Assembly (NCBI RefSeq): GCF_013128195.2
Contig: NZ_CP053452.2
Span: 5,704,001 to 5,768,000 of the forward strand
Direction of reading: 5' to 3'
DNA: 64,000 bases
Source: Frigoriglobus tundricola
Lineage (GTDB): Bacteria > Planctomycetota > Planctomycetia > Gemmatales > Gemmataceae
Shown: piece after piece, positions 25,675-34,800 of the stretch
Layout of the letters: the number at the start of each line of letters is the position of its first letter
How positions within the stretch are numbered: the first letter of the stretch is position 1
Position numbers and translations under genes: made by a program
Notes under the pieces: generated by a model
Database searches by the model: none
Told to the model about the DNA's origin: nothing
Seen by the model: only the letters and a program-made list of their open reading frames with translations

Positions 25675-26712
25675 GTGACAGGCAAGCGAAAGTGGATGAC
25701 GCGCGCGGCCGGGCTTCTGGTCGCCCTCACCGCGGGCGCGGGCACATGGGTCGCGCTGAACGCCACCGAACTCCGGGCGCGGTACGCGGCGGGCGAGTTG
25801 GCGGCCGCGGCCACCGATGAAGAGCGCGCGAAGTGGGCCGAATCGCTCATTGCATACGGCGACCCGGGAATGCGTCACCTCGCCGCGTGCGTTCAAAACG
25901 GCAGCGACCAAACTCGCGCCGCGGCGGTCGCCGCGATGGGCCAGTACCTCGACGCGCTCCCCGACGGCGACCCGCGCGCCGTGCGCTTCTCCGGCGCGGT
26001 CCTCGACGCCCTTCCGCCCACCAGCGAGACCGGAACGTGTGCCGTTATGCGGCTCGTCCCGCTCGTGCTCAAGCGAACCGGCAGCACCTACGCGATGCGG
26101 TGCCGCGGCGTTGCGGTCGAGGGGCTGAGGGTGGCGAGCCCCGAGACGCGACTCGCGGCCGTCCGGCTCGCCATGCACCCCGACATCAAATTGCGCGCCG
26201 AGGTGAAGCCGCTCCTGTCGGCGCCGGAACCAGAGGTGCGATCCGTGGCGCTGTTCGCGGTCGCTTCGGCCACGGACGGCGAGACGCTCGTCACGGACGA
26301 GGACCTGTTCCGCTGGCTGCACGACGCGGACGCGAGCGTTCGCAAGGTGTGCCGCGACGCGCTCGTCACGCGCGGGCGTTCCGAGGCGGAAATCGCGCTC
26401 GGCCAGCGGCTGACGCATACCGACCCGGCCGAGCGGCTGAAGCTACTCCTCGACTTGCGGTACGACGAGGAGGTGGCCGACCCGGAACCGTGGCTCGAAC
26501 GGCTCAGCCGCGATCCGGAACCGGCGGTGCGGGCCGGTGCGACCCGCGTTGCGGTCGAACTGGCGACCGCTCACAAGTTGGTGTGCCCGGCGTGGGTCGC
26601 ACGCGTTGCCGACGCCGACCCTCACCCGACCGTGCGGTTTGTGGCCGCGTACTATCGGAGTCAACCCATCGGCACGCCGGGCGGCCCGATCCGGCCCGTC
26701 GGTGGCCCCTGA
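25675..26712 (+). CDS. Membrane-anchored HEAT-repeat protein
   Basis: A 345-residue protein. GTG was chosen as the start because AGGAGGA lies 6 bases upstream; the frame continues to 25603 without a signal. Residues 8-28 (MTRAAGLLVALTAGAGTWVAL) form a membrane anchor. The rest is a stack of HEAT/PBS-type helical repeats, for example ARYAAGELAAAATDEERAKWAESLIAYGDPGMRHLAACVQ, RLAAVRLAMHPDIKLRAEVKPLL, PEVRSVALFAVASATDGE and DPEPAVRAGATRVAVELA. Cys occurs rarely (NGSDQT segment, TCAVMRLVP). HEAT stacks bind proteins; the partner is unknown. It stands alone between gene-free regions. Confidence 0.8.
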   Translation: MTGKRKWMTRAAGLLVALTAGAGTWVALNATELRARYAAGELAAAATDEERAKWAESLIAYGDPGMRHLAACVQNGSDQTRAAAVAAMGQYLDALPDGDPRAVRFSGAVLDALPPTSETGTCAVMRLVPLVLKRTGSTYAMRCRGVAVEGLRVASPETRLAAVRLAMHPDIKLRAEVKPLLSAPEPEVRSVALFAVASATDGETLVTDEDLFRWLHDADASVRKVCRDALVTRGRSEAEIALGQRLTHTDPAERLKLLLDLRYDEEVADPEPWLERLSRDPEPAVRAGATRVAVELATAHKLVCPAWVARVADADPHPTVRFVAAYYRSQPIGTPGGPIRPVGGP

Positions 26713-27138
26713 GTGCATCGCTTTTTGGGCCTAAATGAGTGCGAAAGTGAACGAATCGAGCATATGAAAGCCGAGCGGGAGTCAATTTTCGGCCAAGCTT
26801 CTTCAAATTCACATCGTCGGCAGTCCGTCAACTAGAAAGTTCGGAAATTCCGCGCGCCGCGGCAGAATGCTCCTTGACGGCCCAACTTACCCGGTTTTAC
26901 AGTGGAAGAACGATGAGAAGGCGCTGAAGGTCTGCGCAAGGGAGCGCGCGGATACGAAGGGGCACCGCACCAACTCCGATCGCACATCGGAGTGTCAACC
27001 GGCTGGTTGAGTTCTGCGGTGGTCGGTCGTGCATCGTCTTCGCGGAGGCGGGTGGACTCGCTTCCGAATGGAGTGGAGCGTTGGGCCGGTGTTTGCCCCA
27101 CCGACCCCGGAAATTCACTCACGGAAAGATAGACACCA
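26713..27138. other. Gene-free leader region before csrA
   Basis: About 425 bases with no supportable gene. The first half is AT-richer than average (GCATCGCTTTTTGGGCC, AATTTTCGGCCAAGC). The second half is the presumed csrA promoter and leader. No convincing -35/-10 pair, riboswitch or tRNA was seen. Confidence 0.5.
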
Positions 27139-27363
27139 ATGCTCGTGCTGTCCAGGAAAAAAAACGAGTCGATTGTCATCAACAACGACATCGTCATTAC
27201 CGTGGTGGAGATCCGCGGTGACAAGGTGCGGCTCGGTATCGAGGCCCCCAAGGACGTGCCCGTTCACCGCCAAGAGGTGTACGAGGCGATTCACGGCGTG
27301 AAGGCTCCGGCCCAGCCGGCCCCCGTGGCCGCGACCAAGACCGAAGCCGAACACCGCGACTGA
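27139..27363 (+). CDS. csrA: Carbon storage regulator CsrA
   Basis: A 74-residue CsrA/RsmA RNA-binding protein. These dimers bind A(N)GGA sites in mRNA leaders and control translation and mRNA decay, affecting carbon storage, motility and biofilm; they also counteract flagellin via FliW where present. The family core is intact: MLVLSRKKNESIVINNDI, IRGDKVRLGIEAPKDVPVHRQEVYEAI, including the Arg in 'VHRQEVY' that contacts RNA. The last 20 residues (APAQPAPVAATKTEAEHRD) are a short extra tail. The leader carries no classical strong ribosome site next to the ATG (GGAAAGATAGACACCA). No fliW or flagellar gene is adjacent. Confidence 0.95.
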   Translation: MLVLSRKKNESIVINNDIVITVVEIRGDKVRLGIEAPKDVPVHRQEVYEAIHGVKAPAQPAPVAATKTEAEHRD

Positions 27364-27454
27364 CCCCCGCCCGTCTCCACTTCCGTTCGTCCGCCCCAGG
27401 CCGCCCGCCGGGACGGCTCCAACCTGCTATTTCACCCGCCAGCGGCCGGTCCCG

Positions 27455-28093
27455 TCACTTCTTGCTCAGGTCCGTGAACTTGATGTCCTTGAACTCGACG
27501 TGCATTTTCGGATAGCCGGCGTGGATCTGGAACGCGATGATCCCTTCGGCGGGTGCCGGGTTCTTGCCCCCGTTGTCCGGGAACTCCGCGTCCACCGTCA
27601 CCTCGCCGTTCAGCTTGACGGTGACGTGGGTCCCCTTCGCTACCACGTGGTAGTCGTTGAACTCTTTCAGCTTGGCCACGTCCTTCTTGGGCTTGAGCAG
27701 GTAGCCGCCCACGCCCTCACCGTAGAGCGCACCGAAGTAGCCCGCGCCGACGTCCACTTGCGGGCCGTTGACGACGAACTTTTTCTCGTCCTTGAGGACG
27801 CTGCGGATCTGGATGCCGCTGTTGCCGACGCCGTCGCGGAGTTGGATCTTGCACGTCAGTTCGAAGTCGCCGTACTTCTTTTTCGAGCAGAAGAAGGTGT
27901 TGTACTTCGGGTCCTCTTTGGTCTCGCCGACGACGGTCCGGCCCTTCGCGTCGATCTTCCACAGGTCGGCGCGGCCCTCCCAGTTTTCGGGCCTGAGGAA
28001 GGCTTCGGTGTCGTCGGCCCGGGCCACCGGCGGCGCGGTCAGCGCGGCCAGCGCCAGAACGGATGTCGCGGTGCAGAGGCGCGAGAGACGCAT
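27455..28093 (-). CDS. Secreted DUF1080 (3-keto-disaccharide hydrolase-like) protein
   Basis: A 212-residue exported protein. Residues 1-25 are a signal peptide (LCTATSVLALAALTAPPVARA). The mature part is one DUF1080 domain, a concanavalin-like beta-sandwich: ENWEGRADLWKIDAKGRTVVGE, the family motif TFFCSKKKYGDFELTCKIQLRDGVGNSGIQIRS, then GPQVDVGAGYFGALYGEG and FNDYHVVAKGTHVTVKLNG. Some members hydrolyse 3-keto sugars or bind glycans. The same domain forms the C-terminus of the giant cytochrome protein at 31817. CGGAG lies 10 bases before the ATG. It faces csrA convergently, with about 90 bases between. Confidence 0.9.
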   Translation of the reverse strand: MRLSRLCTATSVLALAALTAPPVARADDTEAFLRPENWEGRADLWKIDAKGRTVVGETKEDPKYNTFFCSKKKYGDFELTCKIQLRDGVGNSGIQIRSVLKDEKKFVVNGPQVDVGAGYFGALYGEGVGGYLLKPKKDVAKLKEFNDYHVVAKGTHVTVKLNGEVTVDAEFPDNGGKNPAPAEGIIAFQIHAGYPKMHVEFKDIKFTDLSKK

Positions 28094-28276
28094 GGAGAAG
28101 CTCCGAGGGGTGTAAGAGTGGGGCGGGCGTCCCGGTAACCGAAGCGGGACGGTGACATGGTTACGCCCCGCGCGTCCGAACGCAAGGGGCTGCTGAACAC
28201 TGCTTGCCGCCGCCGCGCCGTCCACCTACGCTCAACCCCACCTGCCACCCCGTCCCGCCCGCTGGAGACCCAGCCC

Positions 28277-29818
28277 GTGTCGTTCCCCGCTCCCGGCGCC
28301 ACCCTTCCGCCGGTCACCCGTTGGCTCGTCCTCACCGTCGCGGCCATCGGCTTCCTGTTCGACACTTACGAACTCCTGATGTTCCCGGTGATCGGGGCGC
28401 AGGCGCTCTCGGAGCTCCTCAAGGTGGCCCCGGACAGCGATCCGGTGCGGCTGTGGTCTGGGCGCATGCTCTGGATCGCGGCGCTGTCCGGTGGGGTGTT
28501 CGGGCTCCTCGGCGGGTTCCTCGTCGACCGCCTCGGCCGCAAAACGGTGATGGTCGGTAGCATCCTGGTGTACTCGCTCTCGCCGGTCGCCGCCGCGTAC
28601 AGCACGGAACTGTGGCACCTGGTGCTGTTCCGCTGCACCACCTTCATCGGCGTGTGCGTGGAACTGGTCGCCGCCGTGACGTGGCTGGCCGAACTGTTCG
28701 CGGACAAGAAGCAGCGCGAGGTCGCGATCGGGTGGACGCTGGCGTGCGCCTCGCTCGGCGGCATCCTCGTGACGGAAGTGTTCAACGAGATCGGCGCGGA
28801 GCTGAGGGCCCACCCGGACGGGGCGTCGTGGCTCCCGGTGCCGGTGGCGGCGTGGCGGTACACGCTGCTCACCGGTCTCGTTCCGGGCGCGATGATCCTG
28901 GTCCTGATGCCGTTCGTGCCGGAGAGCCGGGTGTGGAAGGAGCGGAAACTGGCCGGCACGCTCAAGCGGCCCAACTTCGCCGAACTGTTCTCGCCGGCGC
29001 TGCGCAAGACGACCATCGTTACGACGCTCCTGTCCGCGTGCGGGTACGCCGCGGCCTTCGGCGCGCTGCAACTCACGCCGCTGCAAATGGTCCCGGGGCT
29101 CCCGTCCATCGCCCCGGTGCGCGAGGAGCACGCGCCGAACGTGAAAGCCGCGACCGGAAAGCTGAAGGCGGCCGAGAAGAGGCTGGAAGCGGCCGCGAGC
29201 GACGACGCGAAGGCGAAGGCCGAGACCAGCGTGAAAGCGGCGACGACGGAACTGGCCGCGGCCCGCAAGCCGATCAACGACGCGATCAACGCCAAGCGGG
29301 GCAACATCCAGCGGTGGCAGGAACTCGGCGGCCTGGTCGGGCGCGTCCTGTTCGCGATCCTGCTCGTGTACGTCGCCAGCCGGGTGCTGATCCGCATTTT
29401 CCTGCTGCCCGGCGTGGTGCTGCTCCCGGTCACGTACCTCGTGCTGTACGGCGGCGACTACTCGATCTTCGCGACCGCCATCTTCTTCTGCGGGCTGGTG
29501 ACGGTGGCGCAGTTCAGCTACGTCAGCGAGTACCTGCCGAAAGTGTTCCCGGTCCACCTGCGCGGCACCGGCAGCGCGTTCGCGACCAACGTCGGCGGGC
29601 GGATGCTCGGTACGATGGCGGCCACGCTCAACACGGAACTGCTCTCGCCGCTGTTCAGCGGCGAGAACCCGCAGCGCGTCGCCACCGCCGCGGCGATCAT
29701 CGGCGGCGCCGTGTACGCGGTCGCGCTCGTGCTGTCGTTCCTGCTCCCCGTGCCGCGCGAGGACGAGGTGCCGGCCCCGCCGGTCGTTCCGCCGGCCCCC
29801 GAGGTGCCACAAGGTTGA
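28277..29818 (+). CDS. MFS sugar/solute transporter with charged helical insertion
   Basis: A membrane carrier of the major facilitator superfamily, about 513 residues from the GTG at 28277 (CTGGAG upstream). The frame stays open to an ATG at 28157, but the extra 40 residues are Arg/Pro-rich noise. Marks: FLFDTYELLMFPVI in helix 1, GGFLVDRLGRKTVMVGS between helices 2 and 3, LVLFRCTTFIGVCVELVAAVTWLAELFADKKQR, and a late region FSYVSEYLPKVFPVHLRGTGSAFATNVGG. Between the 7th and 8th helices lies a 70-residue hydrophilic insertion (from about base 29120 to 29330) rich in Lys, Glu and Ala heptads (KLKAAEKRLEAAASDDAKAK), predicted coiled coil. The substrate is unknown. A small zincin gene follows closely. 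Confidence 0.85.
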   Translation: MSFPAPGATLPPVTRWLVLTVAAIGFLFDTYELLMFPVIGAQALSELLKVAPDSDPVRLWSGRMLWIAALSGGVFGLLGGFLVDRLGRKTVMVGSILVYSLSPVAAAYSTELWHLVLFRCTTFIGVCVELVAAVTWLAELFADKKQREVAIGWTLACASLGGILVTEVFNEIGAELRAHPDGASWLPVPVAAWRYTLLTGLVPGAMILVLMPFVPESRVWKERKLAGTLKRPNFAELFSPALRKTTIVTTLLSACGYAAAFGALQLTPLQMVPGLPSIAPVREEHAPNVKAATGKLKAAEKRLEAAASDDAKAKAETSVKAATTELAAARKPINDAINAKRGNIQRWQELGGLVGRVLFAILLVYVASRVLIRIFLLPGVVLLPVTYLVLYGGDYSIFATAIFFCGLVTVAQFSYVSEYLPKVFPVHLRGTGSAFATNVGGRMLGTMAATLNTELLSPLFSGENPQRVATAAAIIGGAVYAVALVLSFLLPVPREDEVPAPPVVPPAPEVPQG

Positions 29819-29849
29819 CACCCGCCCCCCGTGTCATCAGCATGACAGC

Positions 29850-30254
29850 ATGGGCATGAGCATGAAACGGTTCGCGGCGGTCGTCCGGAGGGCCATCGAG
29901 TCCCTTCCGGACGAGATCACGCGGCACCTGGAAAACGTCGTCGTGGACGTGGAGGACGAGCCGTCGGACGAGTTCCTCCGCGAGGCGGGGTTCACCGACG
30001 AGGACATCGAGGCGGGCGACACGCTGTACGGCTACTTCGTGCCCCTGCAGGGCGTGCAGGCGTCGGAGATGCTGGAGAACCCGAACCGCATCATCATCTT
30101 TAAGACGCCGCTCGAGGAGGACTTCCCCGCCCCGCGCGACCTCCTCATCGAGATCCGCAAAACGGTCGTTCACGAGATCGCCCACCACTTCGGCCTGAGC
30201 GACCGCGACCTGGAAACGTTCGACGACGATCCGGACCCGTTCGGAGACGACTAG
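29850..30254 (+). CDS. Zincin-like metallopeptidase family protein
   Basis: A 134-residue member of the short zincin-like metallopeptidase family (PF06262 type). The zinc motif HExxH is present in VVHEIAHHFGLSD near residue 109, followed by the family's Asp. The acidic N-terminal half (VEDEPSDEFLREAGFTDEDIEAGDTLYGYFVPL) and the segment NRIIIFKTPLEEDF fit the family layout. The reaction and substrate of this family are poorly defined; a peptide-bond hydrolase role is inferred from the HExxH site. Three in-frame ATGs (29850, 29856, 29862) sit close together. It lies 31 bases after the MFS gene and is probably cotranscribed. Confidence 0.85.
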   Translation: MGMSMKRFAAVVRRAIESLPDEITRHLENVVVDVEDEPSDEFLREAGFTDEDIEAGDTLYGYFVPLQGVQASEMLENPNRIIIFKTPLEEDFPAPRDLLIEIRKTVVHEIAHHFGLSDRDLETFDDDPDPFGDD

Positions 30255-30387
30255 CCACTGGCTATTGGCCGAAACGTGTGAAGATTAAACGAGCGGAGGG
30301 TGCCGGTGGCGCACGGGCCGTTGAATTCCGCAACCGCTTCCCGCACTCTAATCGGCAGACGGTTTCACCCTCTCCACTGATGTCGCT

Positions 30388-30660
30388 ATGCCCCATCACG
30401 TACTCTGCCCGTGCCGCGGGAACCCCGATTGCAAGCTGTGCTTGGGGACGAAGGTCTACACATACGAGCCCACCGACCGCGGCTGGATGCCGTTTCCCTG
30501 CCCGACTTGCGAGGGCAAAAAAGAACTCACCATCGACGGCAAAACGGAGCCGTGCTTCACCTGCCTCGGTGCCGGCACCGTTGACCCCGCAAACCCGCCG
30601 CGGGACACCAGCACGCGCGGGTTCATCCGCGACGTGTGGCGCATCTTCTTCGGCGGCTGA
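30388..30660 (+). CDS. Small four-CxxC zinc-ribbon protein
   Basis: A 90-residue cysteine-rich protein. Cysteine motifs are VLCPCRGNPDCKLCLG, FPCPTCEGKK and PCFTCLGAGTV: this is the arrangement of DnaJ central zinc-finger domains (CxxCxGxG-like), here as a stand-alone small protein. Such proteins bind zinc and often assist protein folding or act as adaptors. The C-terminal 20 residues (STRGFIRDVWRIFFGG) are amphipathic and could associate with membranes. It starts at ATG 30388 in a gap after the zincin. It ends 2 bases before the stop of the convergent topoisomerase IB gene. Confidence 0.75.
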   Translation: MPHHVLCPCRGNPDCKLCLGTKVYTYEPTDRGWMPFPCPTCEGKKELTIDGKTEPCFTCLGAGTVDPANPPRDTSTRGFIRDVWRIFFGG

Positions 30661-30662
30661 CG

Positions 30663-31688
30663 TCACCCGTCCAGCACGCGGAGCGCCCGCGCTTCCGCGG
30701 CCGTCAAGCGACCGCTCGCGCGCGCCGTCGGAAACCCTTTGCCCGCAAACGCGGCGAACACCGCCGGGTGAATGTAACTCTTGCGGCACACGGTCGGCGT
30801 GTTCCCCAGTTCGCTCGCCACGACCTTGACGGCGGCACAGATCGCCCGCTCGGTGGCGGCTTTTGTTGCGGGGCGGTCCTGCGTAGCCAGTTCCGCCACG
30901 GCCCGAACCGTACCGGCCCAGGTGCGGAAATCCTTTGCCGTGAACTCCGCGCCAGCGGCCCGACGAATGTATGCGTTCACCTCGGCCGACCCGATCGGGT
31001 GCGGGCGACCGGCCCCGTCGCGGTACTGGAACAGGTCCTGGCCGGGGAGGTCGCGGCACTGCCGGACGATGCGGGCCAGGCGCGCGTCCGAAATCACCCG
31101 CTCGTGCCGGACCCCGCTCTTGCCCCGGAACTTGATGCGCATCGCCCCGCCCGTGAACGTGACGTGACGGTCGAGGAGCGTGCTCAGGCCGAACGACTTG
31201 TTCGCCCTCACGTACTCGGCGTTGCCCACGCGCAGGTGCGTGTGGTCGAGCAACTTCACCACCGCCGCGAGCACCTTGTCGCGCGACAGCCCGCGCCCCG
31301 CCAGGTCCGCTTCCACACGCGCGCGAACGCGGGAAAGCGCGCGACCGAACGCCGCCACGCGGTCGTATTTGGAGCCGTCGCGCCGCGCCCGGAAGGCCGG
31401 GTGGTACCTGTACTGCTTGCGCCCGCGGGCGTCGCGGCCCGTGGCCTGGAGGTGGCCCAGCGGGTCCGGACAGATCCACACCGCCTCCCACGCCGGCGGA
31501 ATCACCAGCGCCCGGATGCGGGCGAGTGTGAGCGCGTCGCGCACGAGCCGGTTCGCGGCGTCGCGGTAGCGGAAATTCGTTCCCCGGCGCTCGCGAATCA
31601 CCCCGGCCCGCCCGTCCGTCCACAGTCGCAGCCGGGCCTTGACCGGAAACACGAACGTTACACAGGTGACCGCCTTCGTTTGCTTCAC
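30663..31688 (-). CDS. DNA topoisomerase IB
   Basis: A 341-residue type IB topoisomerase of the small poxvirus-like bacterial kind. It relaxes supercoils by transiently forming a 3'-phosphotyrosine. The start is GTG because GGAGG lies 9 bases upstream; the open frame upstream (to 31922) is noise. Key parts: FRYRDAANRLVRDA, IPPAWEAVWICPDPLGHLQATGRDARGRKQYRYHPAF, LLDHTHLRVGNAEYVRANKSFGLSTL, MRIKFRGKSGVRHERVI, FTAKDFRTWAGTV and the catalytic tyrosine near residue 305 in VCRKSYIHP. The Arg/Lys/Arg/His site is in place. It is divergent from the giant cytochrome gene, with 128 bases between the starts. Confidence 0.95.
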   Translation of the reverse strand: MKQTKAVTCVTFVFPVKARLRLWTDGRAGVIRERRGTNFRYRDAANRLVRDALTLARIRALVIPPAWEAVWICPDPLGHLQATGRDARGRKQYRYHPAFRARRDGSKYDRVAAFGRALSRVRARVEADLAGRGLSRDKVLAAVVKLLDHTHLRVGNAEYVRANKSFGLSTLLDRHVTFTGGAMRIKFRGKSGVRHERVISDARLARIVRQCRDLPGQDLFQYRDGAGRPHPIGSAEVNAYIRRAAGAEFTAKDFRTWAGTVRAVAELATQDRPATKAATERAICAAVKVVASELGNTPTVCRKSYIHPAVFAAFAGKGFPTARASGRLTAAEARALRVLDG

Positions 31689-31816
31689 GCTAATTACCTC
31701 CGATAATCGCTGGAAGCAACCGACGTGCCGACGACGACCCGCACTCTTGCTCGCCACCACACGCCGTTGTATCACGTCAGAATTGCCCTCCGAACGCTCT
31801 CCCGGAGCCGTGACGC

Positions 31817-34800
31817 ATGAACTCGCTCCTCCTTTCGCTCGCGCTGCTCGCACCCACTCAGCCGCCCAAAGCCAACACACCCGATCCGGGCGTACTGCCA
31901 CTCGGCGCAGACGGTAAGCCACTGAATCTCGACTTCGAAACCGGCGACCTCAAGGACTGGACCGCCGAAGGCGAAGCCTTTAAGGGCCAACCGATTAAAG
32001 GCGACACGGTGGCCGCCCGGCGCGGCGACATGCGCAGCCGGCAGCAGGGGCAATACTGGATCGGCGGGTACGAGAAGCTCGGGGACAAGCCCACCGGCAC
32101 ACTCACCAGCGTGCCGTTCAAGGTCACGCACCCGTGGGCCAGCTTCCTCGTCGGCGGCGGCCCGCACGCACTGGAAACGTGCGTCGAGATCGTTCAGGGG
32201 AAGGACGTCATCTTCCGGGCCGCGGGGCTCGAAGAGGAGGACATGCGCCGCGTGGCGGTCGATCTCACGAAGTACAAGGACAAAGAGATTGTCGTCCGCA
32301 TCGTCGATAAGCACACCGGGCACTGGGGGCACGTCAACTTTGACGACTTCCGGTTCCACACCCAGAAGCCGAACGTCCCGGAGCGCCCGAAGGCCGAGCC
32401 GCCCGCTCAGGCCGATACGTACAAGTACGCCGGGCTGAAGCCGGACGAGGCCGCGAAGGCGATGACCGTGCCCGAGGGCTTTTCGGTGTCGGTGTTCGCC
32501 GGCGAGCCGGACGTTCACCAGCCGATCGCGTTCTGCTTCGACCACCGCGGCCGGTTGTGGGTGGCGGAGGCTTATGTCTATCCGAAGCGGCACCCGCACC
32601 CGGGGCCGGTGCTGCCGGAGAACGAGAAGGCGAAGGGCGACAAGATCGTCATCTTCGAGGACACCGACGGGGACGGGAAGTTCGACAAGCGAACCGTGTT
32701 CATGGAGGGATTGAACCTCGTCAGCGGCATCGAAGTGGGCTTCGGCGGCGTGTGGATCGGGGCCGCGCCGTACTTCCTGTTCGTCCCGCACGACGAGAAG
32801 ACCGACAAACCCGCGGGCGAGCCGAAGATCCTACTCGACGGTTGGGGCTACCACGACACGCACGAGACGCTGAACAGCTTCATCTGGGGGCCGGACGGCT
32901 GGCTCTACGGCTGTCACGGCGTCTTCACGCACAGCCGCGTCGGCAAGCCAGGCACGCCAGACAAGGACCGTGCCCCGATCAACGCCGGCATCTGGCGCTA
33001 CCACCCGACGAAGCACGTGTTCGAGGTGTTCGCCCGCGGCACGTCGAACCCGTGGGGGCTGGACTACAACGCTAACGGCGACTTCTTCATCGAGGCGTGC
33101 GTCATCCCGCACATGTGGCACATCATCCAGGGGGCGCGCTACAACCGTCAGGCGGGCGTCGATTTCAACCCGTACACCTACGACGACATCAAGACCATCG
33201 CCGTCCACCGGCACTACGTCGGGGGCAACCCGCACGGCGGCAACGGCCGCTCCGACAGCGCCGGCGGCGGGCACGCGCACGCGGGGCTCATGTGCTATCA
33301 AGGCGGCGCGTGGCCGAAGGAGTACAACGGCAAGCTGTTCATGGGGAACCTGCACGGCCACCGCATCAACGTCGATGTGGTGACGCCGAAGGGCAGCGGG
33401 TACGTGGCCGACCGCAACCCCGACTTCCTGCTGACCCACGACAAGTGGTCGATCCCGCTGGCGATCAAGTCCGGGCCGGACGGCAACGTGTACCTGCTCG
33501 ACTGGTACGACAAGCAGATCTGCCATACCACCAACGACATCTGGGACCGCACCAACGGCCGCATCTACAAGATCAGCTACAAGGACGCGAAGCCGGTCAA
33601 GAGCTTCGATTTGTCGAAGGCGACGTGGGCCGAACTGGTGAAGTACCAGGAACACGAGAATGACTGGTACGCGCGGACGGCCCGTCGGATTATGCAGGAG
33701 AGAGCGGGCCGCGATCCGAAGGCGAACGCGGACGCACGCACCGAACTAGTGAAGGTGCTGAGCGGCCACCCGGACCCCGCCGTTCGCCTTCGGACGCTCT
33801 GGTCCCTGCAAGCCATTGGCGGGCTGAACGAGAAAGTGATCGCCACGGCCCTCGAGTCGAAGTCCGAACAGCTCATTGGGTGGGCGGTGCGGGCGATGGC
33901 GGACACCGGCGCGTCGTTCCAAACGTACCAACCGGTGGCGGGCCAGGTACTGCGGCGGCAATTTGCGTCGGTGCTGCTCCAGCGCGAACCGGAAAGTCGG
34001 TGGGCTTCGCTGCCGCACCTGTTCGCTTTTCCCGAGGACGCGACCGACCACAACCTGCCCTATTTGTACTGGTACGCGCTCGAGCCGCTCTGCGCTGCGG
34101 ACCCGGCGAAGGCGCTGAAGATCGCGGCCGACGGCAAGATCCCGTTCGTGTTCCAGTGCGCCGCCCGCCGCGTCGGGGCGATCGGCACGCCGGAAGCATT
34201 CGACCTGCTCACCAAGTCGCTCGCGGAAGCGAAGACGGAAGAACAGCGGATCGTGTACTTCCGCGGGCTTCAGGAGGGCGCGCGGGGCAAGCGCAACCTA
34301 CCGACGCCGAAGGACTGGACCGCGGCGTTCGAGTTATTAAAGAAGTCGCCCGATGCCGGCGTGCGGAACCAGGCGCTCGGGCTGGCGGTCACCTTCGGCG
34401 ACAAGTCCGCGCTCGCGCTGCTCCGTACGGTGCTGGCCGACGCGAAAGCCGACACCGCCGCCCGGCTCGCGGCGCTCACCGCGCTCGTGGACGCGAAGGA
34501 CACCGAAACCGCGCCGCTCCTGCAAGCCGCGCTCACCGATAAGGAGGTGCGCGGCGCCGCACTCCGCGCCCTCGCGGCGTTCGACGACGCCAAGACTCCG
34601 GCGGCCGTCCTCGCGCAGTACGGTTCCCTGACCCTCGCGGAGAAGCGCGACGCCCTTGCTACGCTATCTGCGCGGGTCGGCTACGCGAAGGAGCTGATGG
34701 CGGCGGTGGCCGCGAAGACGGTTCCTTCGACTGATGTACCGGCCGAAATCGTTCGGCAGCTCCGGGGCTACCAGGACGCCCAACTCGACAAGCAGATTGC

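Noticed and set aside
28232..29821. Minus-strand ORF of 529 residues
   Set aside because: Antisense to the MFS transporter; low-complexity Arg/His/Gln composition and no motif.
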